Assembly: GCF_042679085.1 (NCBI RefSeq) | Contig: NZ_JBHTLQ010000013.1 | Location: 27,279-91,278 of the forward strand | Length of the DNA: 64,000 bases | Reading direction: 5' to 3' | Source of the DNA: Phenylobacterium conjunctum | GTDB taxonomy: Bacteria; Pseudomonadota; Alphaproteobacteria; Caulobacterales; Caulobacteraceae | In this document: positions 59,434 to 64,000 of the stretch, piece after piece | How the letters are laid out: every line of letters begins with the position of its first letter | Position numbering within the stretch: the first letter of the stretch is position 1 | Program-made: the position numbers and the translations under genes | Notes under the pieces: generated by a model | The model's database searches: none | What the model was told of the DNA's origin: nothing | The model's input: the letters and a program-made list of their open reading frames with translations, nothing else

Positions 59434-60273
59434 ATGTCCAATCCCATCGCTGATCCTCTCGTTGAAGGCGTTGATTCCGACGCCAGCTCCGCTCTCGTGC
59501 GGATCGCCGCGACCGCCGAAGGCGTCGTCGAGGTGGTGCTCAATCGGCCGGAGCGGAAGAACGCCTTCGACGCCGCGCTGATCGCCGCCCTGCATGAGGC
59601 CTTCCTGACCCTGCACGGCTCTGAGCATGTGCGGGTGGTGTTCATCCGCGGTGCGGGCGAGACCTTCTGCGCCGGGGCCGACCTGGACTGGATGCGCGCC
59701 GCAGCGGACTACAGCGAGGCGGAGAACCGCGACGACGCCATGCAAATGGCGAAGATGTTCAAGGCCTTGTGGGACATTCCTGCCCTGACCGTGGCGGCGG
59801 TCGAGGGCGGCGCCTACGGCGGCGGCGCCGGCCTGGCGGCGGCCTGCGACCTGGCCATCGCCACGCAGGACGCCAAGTTCAGCTTCTCCGAGGTCCGGCT
59901 GGGCCTCGTGGCGGCGACCATCAGCCCCTATGTCGTGGCCGCCATTGGCCCGCGTCAGGCCCGCGCCCTGTTCGCCACCGGGCGGGTGTTTGACGCCGCC
60001 CACGCCGAGCGGATCGGGCTGGTGACTGAGGTGGTTGAGGATCGCAACGCCATGGCCGACGCCTGTGAGCGCATCGCCGGCCAGATCATGGTTTGCGCCC
60101 CGGGCGCGGTCGCCGCCTCCAAGGCGCTGGTGAACGACGTGGCGGGCCGCGAGATCGACCACGGCCTGATGGAAGACACCGCCAAGCGCATCGCGCGCGC
60201 CCGCGTGGGGGATGAGGGTCAGGAAGGCGTCCGCGCCTTCCTTGAGAAGCGCAAGCCCAGCTGGGCGCAGTAG
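59434..60273 (+). CDS. liuC: Methylglutaconyl-CoA hydratase (enoyl-CoA hydratase family)
   Basis: 279 residues, crotonase fold: EVVLNRPERKNAFDAALIAAL, IRGAGETFCAGADLDWMR (oxyanion hole), AVEGGAYGGGAGLAAACDLAIATQDAKFSFSEVRLGL. The family cannot by itself fix the substrate; the neighbours mccB and mccA imply 3-methylglutaconyl-CoA hydration to HMG-CoA. The start at 59434 has only weak GAGG upstream; a longer reading lacks family-like residues. Confidence 0.82.
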   Translation: MSNPIADPLVEGVDSDASSALVRIAATAEGVVEVVLNRPERKNAFDAALIAALHEAFLTLHGSEHVRVVFIRGAGETFCAGADLDWMRAAADYSEAENRDDAMQMAKMFKALWDIPALTVAAVEGGAYGGGAGLAAACDLAIATQDAKFSFSEVRLGLVAATISPYVVAAIGPRQARALFATGRVFDAAHAERIGLVTEVVEDRNAMADACERIAGQIMVCAPGAVAASKALVNDVAGREIDHGLMEDTAKRIARARVGDEGQEGVRAFLEKRKPSWAQ

Positions 60274-60294
60274 GTCGCGGGACAGGGGGGACGC

Positions 60295-61512
60295 ATGACC
60301 GGGGCAGACCTGGAGGCCGCCGCGGCGGACTCGATGAAGTCGTTCGTTCGGCGCAAGCCGAAGGCTTTCACGGATCAGGGCAAGCCGTGCGCCAACTGCG
60401 GCGCGCCCCTGGAAGGCTGGTGGTGCCACGTCTGTGGCCAGAACGCCGACAATCACCGCCGGTCGATCCTGCACCTCACCTGGGAAGCCATCGAGGGGAT
60501 GTTCCACCTCGATGGGCGCCTGGCCCAGACCCTGCCCCTGTTGTTCTTCAAGCCGGGCGTCCTGGCCAAGGACCTCATGGAAGGCCGGATCATGCGGCAC
60601 GCGCCGCCGTTCCGGACCTTCCTGGTCGCTCTTCTGCTGTTCATCTTCGCGGCTGAACACGCCATCCATACGGTCCAGCACAATCTGGAACATGCCTGGG
60701 AAGAGCGCGCCGAGCGGATGAAGACGCCTGAGGGCCGCAAGTCCGAGGCTGAGCGGCTTCGCACCCAGGCCAACGTCGCCAAGACCGAAGCTCTGAAGGC
60801 CCTCGCCAAGAGCCGCGACGAGGCCATCCGCGACAAGGACGCCACCCCAGCCAAGGCGCAAGCTGACTACGCCCAGGCCGAGCGGCTGGTGCTGCAGCAG
60901 TACGACCGCGCCATCGCCCGGGCCCAGAAGATCGAAACCGATCCCGAGGCCGCGGTGAAATCGGCCGAGGAGAGCGGCTCCATGGGCAAGGCCGCAGCCG
61001 ATCAGGTCCGCGCCCTCGACATCGAGGCGACGGGCGCAAAGGCGGTCGAGGGCGGCCATGCCAAGGGCGACTCAGCGATCGATCCCGCCTGGTTCCAGGC
61101 CCAGATCGCCAAGGCGCTGGAAAACCCGGAGTACTATTTCACCGTGATGTTCGGCTGGGCTCACCGGCTGGCGGTGCTGCTGCTGCCGATCCTGGGGCTC
61201 AGCCTGACCCTGGTCTACGTCAATCGCCGACAGTTCTATGTCTATGACCACCTGCTGGTGGCGACCAACCTGTTGTCCTTCGCCTTCCTGACCAACGCTC
61301 TGGGCCTCGTCCTGCCCTGGTCGGTCGGCAAGTACTGGTTCCTGCTGCTGATGTTCTGGACCCCGGTCAATCTGTACCAGACCCTGAGGGGCGGTTATGG
61401 ATCGACGGTGATCGGCGCGGTGTTCAAGTCGGGCGTCGTGTGGTTCGTCAGCGTGACGGCCTTCACAACCCTGCTGCTCGCCCTGATGTTCTTCACCCTG
61501 TCCCAGCTCTAG
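60295..61512 (+). CDS. DUF3667 membrane protein with N-terminal zinc ribbon
   Basis: 405 residues. A zinc-ribbon CANCGAPLEGWWCHVCGQ near residue 35-50, one span near 105-120 (FLVALLLFIFAAEH), a long soluble helical section (residues ~140-260), then four spans (RLAVLLLPILGLSLTLVYV, LLSFAFLTNALGLVLP, YWFLLLMFWTPV, WFVSVTAFTTLLLALMFF). Function unknown. It is inserted between liuC and mccA, 21 bp and 9 bp from them, so it is probably co-transcribed with leucine catabolism genes. Confidence 0.85.
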   Translation: MTGADLEAAAADSMKSFVRRKPKAFTDQGKPCANCGAPLEGWWCHVCGQNADNHRRSILHLTWEAIEGMFHLDGRLAQTLPLLFFKPGVLAKDLMEGRIMRHAPPFRTFLVALLLFIFAAEHAIHTVQHNLEHAWEERAERMKTPEGRKSEAERLRTQANVAKTEALKALAKSRDEAIRDKDATPAKAQADYAQAERLVLQQYDRAIARAQKIETDPEAAVKSAEESGSMGKAAADQVRALDIEATGAKAVEGGHAKGDSAIDPAWFQAQIAKALENPEYYFTVMFGWAHRLAVLLLPILGLSLTLVYVNRRQFYVYDHLLVATNLLSFAFLTNALGLVLPWSVGKYWFLLLMFWTPVNLYQTLRGGYGSTVIGAVFKSGVVWFVSVTAFTTLLLALMFFTLSQL

Positions 61513-61521
61513 GACCTTCGC

Positions 61522-63393
61522 TTGATCCGTTCCGTCCTCGTCGCCAATCGTGGGGAGATCGCCCGCCGCGTGTTCCGCACCGCTCGCCGCCTGGGGATCG
61601 CCACCGTGGCGGTCTATTCGGAGGCTGACGCGTCGGCGCCGCATGTGCGCGAAGCCGACCAGGCGGTGCTGATCGGTCCCGCGGCCGCGCGCGAGAGCTA
61701 TCTGGTCGGGGAGAAGATCATCGCCGCGGCCCTGGAGACAGGGGCCGAGGCGATCCATCCTGGCTATGGCTTCCTGTCCGAGAACGCCGAGTTCGCCGAA
61801 GCGGTGGTGGCCGCGGGCCTGGTCTGGATCGGCCCGCCGCCGGCCGCCATCCGCGCCATGGGATTGAAGGACGCCGCCAAGGCTCTGATGCAGCAGGCCG
61901 GCGTGCCGGTGACGCCGGGCTATCTGGGCGAGGACCAGTCCCTGGACCGGCTGCAGGCCGAGGCGGACCGGACCGGCTATCCGGTGCTGATCAAGGCGGT
62001 GGCCGGCGGCGGCGGCAAGGGCATGCGCAAGGTCGAGGCGGCCGGTGACTTCGCCGCCGCGCTCGCCTCCTGCCAGCGCGAGGCCAAGGCCGCGTTCGGC
62101 GACGACCGGGTGCTGATCGAGAAGTACGTCACCCGGCCCCGGCACATCGAGGTCCAGGTGTTCGGCGACAGCCACGGCCAGGTGGTCCACCTGTTCGAGC
62201 GTGACTGCTCCCTGCAGCGCCGCCACCAGAAGGTCATCGAAGAGGCGCCCGCGCCGGGCATGAGCCCCGAGGCCCGCGCCGCTGTGACGGACGCCGCGAT
62301 CAAGGCGGCCCGCGCGGTGAACTATGTGGGCGCCGGCACGGTGGAATTCATCGCCGACGCCTCCGAAGGCCTGAAGCCTGACCGCATCTGGTTCATGGAG
62401 ATGAACACCCGCCTGCAGGTGGAGCACCCGGTCACCGAGATGGTCACCGGCGTCGACCTGGTGGAATGGCAGTTCCGTGTCGCCTCGGGCGAAGCCCTGC
62501 CTCTGGCCCAGGACCAGATCAAGCTGAGCGGACACGCCCTGGAAGCGCGGCTCTATGCGGAGAACTCGGCCAGCGGCTTCCTGCCGTCCATCGGCGTGCT
62601 GGAGCACTTCCGCCTGCCCGGCGACATCCGCGTCGACAGCGCGGTGGAGGAGGGCGACGAGGTCAGCCCGTTCTACGACCCGATGATCGCCAAGCTCATC
62701 GCCCACGCTCCGACCCGCGAGGGGGCCAGCGACCGCCTGGCCCAGGCCTGCGCCGAGGTCGAGGTCTGGCCGGTGAAGACCAACGCCGGCTTCCTGGCCC
62801 GTTGCCTGGACCATCCGGCCTTCATCGCCGGCGATGTCGACACCGGCTTTATCGGCGCGCACCAGGACGACCTGGCCCAGCCTCAGGGGCCGTCTGACGA
62901 GGCCTTGGCGGTCGCCGCCGCGGCCGCCCTGGGCGACCAGGAGGGCCCGGCCTCGCCCTGGCGCGACCTGACCGGCTTCCGGCTCAACGCGGCGCCGGAG
63001 ACCCGGGTGCGACTGTTCCTGGACGGCGAGCCGATCCTGGCCGCCCTGCCGGAGGGCGACGTCGAGGCCGATGTGCTGATGACCGAGGATGAGGTCGTCG
63101 TCTTCGAAGCCGGCGAGGCCTACGCCTTCGCCATCCGCCCGCCGGTGGCCGACCTGGGCGAGAGCGCTGGCGACGGCCAGATCCTGTCGCCCATGCCGGG
63201 CAAGGTGGTCTCCGTCTCGGTCGCCGTGGGCGACAAGGTGGCCCGCGGCCAGCTGATCCTGACCCTGGAGGCCATGAAGATGGAGCACGGCCTGACCGCG
63301 CCCTTCGACGGCGAGGTCGAGGCGCTGTTGGTGTCAGCAGGGGACCAGGTGAGCGAGGGCGTCTCGCTGGCCCGGCTGCAGGCCGCCGAATGA
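61522..63393 (+). CDS. mccA: 3-Methylcrotonyl-CoA carboxylase alpha subunit (biotin carboxylase + BCCP)
   Basis: 623 residues from a TTG start (IRSVLVANRGEIARRVFRTARRLGI). ATP-grasp domain GGGGKGMRKVEAA and EMNTRLQVEHPVTEMVTGVDLV, a middle domain, and a biotinyl domain with EAMKMEH. Carboxylates biotin for MccB. The TTG has AGGA 7 bases upstream. The stop overlaps the DUF1489 gene by 4 bp. Confidence 0.92.
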   Translation: MIRSVLVANRGEIARRVFRTARRLGIATVAVYSEADASAPHVREADQAVLIGPAAARESYLVGEKIIAAALETGAEAIHPGYGFLSENAEFAEAVVAAGLVWIGPPPAAIRAMGLKDAAKALMQQAGVPVTPGYLGEDQSLDRLQAEADRTGYPVLIKAVAGGGGKGMRKVEAAGDFAAALASCQREAKAAFGDDRVLIEKYVTRPRHIEVQVFGDSHGQVVHLFERDCSLQRRHQKVIEEAPAPGMSPEARAAVTDAAIKAARAVNYVGAGTVEFIADASEGLKPDRIWFMEMNTRLQVEHPVTEMVTGVDLVEWQFRVASGEALPLAQDQIKLSGHALEARLYAENSASGFLPSIGVLEHFRLPGDIRVDSAVEEGDEVSPFYDPMIAKLIAHAPTREGASDRLAQACAEVEVWPVKTNAGFLARCLDHPAFIAGDVDTGFIGAHQDDLAQPQGPSDEALAVAAAAALGDQEGPASPWRDLTGFRLNAAPETRVRLFLDGEPILAALPEGDVEADVLMTEDEVVVFEAGEAYAFAIRPPVADLGESAGDGQILSPMPGKVVSVSVAVGDKVARGQLILTLEAMKMEHGLTAPFDGEVEALLVSAGDQVSEGVSLARLQAAE

Positions 63394-63791
63394 CCGTTCA
63401 CATGATCCGCCTGTGCGTGGGCTGCGACACCATCGAAGACCTGGTGGAGTGGCATGGGACGGGAAACCGGCCTTGGGCCCTGCACACCCGCATGACGCCC
63501 AAGCGGGTGGATGAGCTGCTGGACGGCGGCTCCATCTACCGCATCTTCAAGGGCATGATCCTGTGCCGCCAGCGCCTGCTGGAGATCCGCACGGTGGGCG
63601 AGGGCGTGACCTCGCACTGTGAGATCCTGCTGGACCCGGAGATCATCCGCGTGGTCCCGACGCCCCGACGGGCCTTCCAGGGCTGGCGCTATCTCGATCC
63701 CAAGGACGCCCCTGCCGACCTGTCGGACAGCGGCGGCGAGGAAATTCCAGATGAGCTGGCCCGCCAGCTGCGGGAAGCCGGGGTCTGGTGA
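63390..63791 (+). CDS. DUF1489 family protein
   Basis: 133 residues: IRLCVGCDTIEDLVEWH, YRIFKGMILCRQRLLEI, and WRYLDPKDAPADLSD match this alphaproteobacterial family. Function unknown. ATG overlaps the mccA stop. Its TGA ends at 63791, directly adjacent to the panC stop, so the two genes abut with no spacer. Confidence 0.85.
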   Translation: MTVHMIRLCVGCDTIEDLVEWHGTGNRPWALHTRMTPKRVDELLDGGSIYRIFKGMILCRQRLLEIRTVGEGVTSHCEILLDPEIIRVVPTPRRAFQGWRYLDPKDAPADLSDSGGEEIPDELARQLREAGVW

Positions 63792-64000
63792 TCAGACCGC
63801 CAGGTTGTCGATCAGCCGGGTCTTGCCCATCACCGCCGCCGCCAGCAGCCGCGCCTCGCCATTGATCGGGCCTGGGCCCAGGCGCGCCAGGTTCGCCGCG
63901 CCACGGGCTTCGAAATAGTCGATGCGGCCAAAGCCGGCGGCCTCGAGCGCCGCGCGGCCCTCGGCCTCCACCGCGTCCACCGGGTCGCCGGCGCGCAGGC
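63792..64000 (-). CDS. panC: Pantothenate synthetase, 3' part
   Basis: The C-terminal 68 residues or so: RAGDPVDAVEAEGRAALEAAGFG, RIDYFEARGAANL, then ARLLAAAVMGKTRLIDNLAV, which is the standard PanC C-terminus. PanC joins pantoate and beta-alanine using ATP. The 5' part lies beyond the window. Convergent with DUF1489. Confidence 0.92.
   Translation of the reverse strand, partial: LRAGDPVDAVEAEGRAALEAAGFGRIDYFEARGAANLARLGPGPINGEARLLAAAVMGKTRLIDNLAV

Overview
The window is high-GC alphaproteobacterial chromosome, most likely Caulobacteraceae (Caulobacter/Phenylobacterium group). The best clade marker is a SpmX-type protein at 51631-53067: a lysozyme-like domain, a Pro/Glu/Ala-rich linker and two C-terminal membrane spans. 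SpmX is known from stalked Caulobacterales, where it is a polar developmental regulator. Other support comes from promoters of the Caulobacter housekeeping type (TTGACGG ... CCTATAAC), many genes without a Shine-Dalgarno, and alphaproteobacterial intergenic palindromes. No phage, insertion sequence, CRISPR array or integrase is visible. This is core chromosome.

Layout. 1-3710: end of the str operon (rpsG, fusA, tuf) with a strong terminator. 3733-7096: three exported-protein genes (CVNH-crystallin fusion, adenosine-deaminase-like enzyme, GIN-domain repeat protein) and a long palindromic element. 7143-21859: a continuous S10-spc-alpha ribosomal supercluster (rpsJ to rplQ, including secY, adk and rpoA) with visible promoters before rpsJ and rpsM and a terminator after rplQ. 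21899-30879: an ectonucleotide pyrophosphatase-like phosphodiesterase, a VOC/VOC/ArsR/SRPBCC operon, two tandem MFS exporters, a lipoprotein Do-like protease, rarA and a small membrane protein. 30888-36602: two RluA-family pseudouridine synthases flanking crcB, a DUF1501/DUF1800 pair and an ATP12-family chaperone. 36765-44794: yghU-type GST, propionyl-CoA carboxylase beta and alpha subunits separated by an amidase, a BON protein, an ion-channel-like protein and msrB. 44911-49937: GST, MpaB-like oxygenase with divergent TetR regulator, FKBP, DUF805, lipB and an orphan FliN/SpoA protein. 49988-53067: tRNA-Leu(GAG), mgtE and spmX. 53172-63791: leucine-catabolism genes (ivd, mccB, liuC, mccA) mixed with a DUF3574 protein, a cNMP-binding patatin, a DUF3667 protein, a DUF1489 protein and small unknown genes. 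The window ends inside panC.

Functional links. ivd, mccB, liuC and mccA convert isovaleryl-CoA to HMG-CoA; pccB/pccA take propionyl-CoA to methylmalonyl-CoA. Together they are the biotin-dependent branched-chain and odd-chain catabolic set. The two carboxylase systems are each complete but are not compact operons.

Most interesting items: (i) a 22-codon reading frame at 55303-55371 (minus) preceded by a Shine-Dalgarno matching the 16S anti-SD tail over 12 contiguous bases; (ii) four genes (21899, 29049, 53172, 57286) with a GCTA-type -10 box ending exactly 6 nt before the ATG and no SD, suggesting leaderless mRNAs; (iii) a 109-bp tail-to-tail coding overlap between a channel-like gene and msrB; (iv) the CVNH-GGY-crystallin fusion; (v) several families of nested intergenic palindromes.
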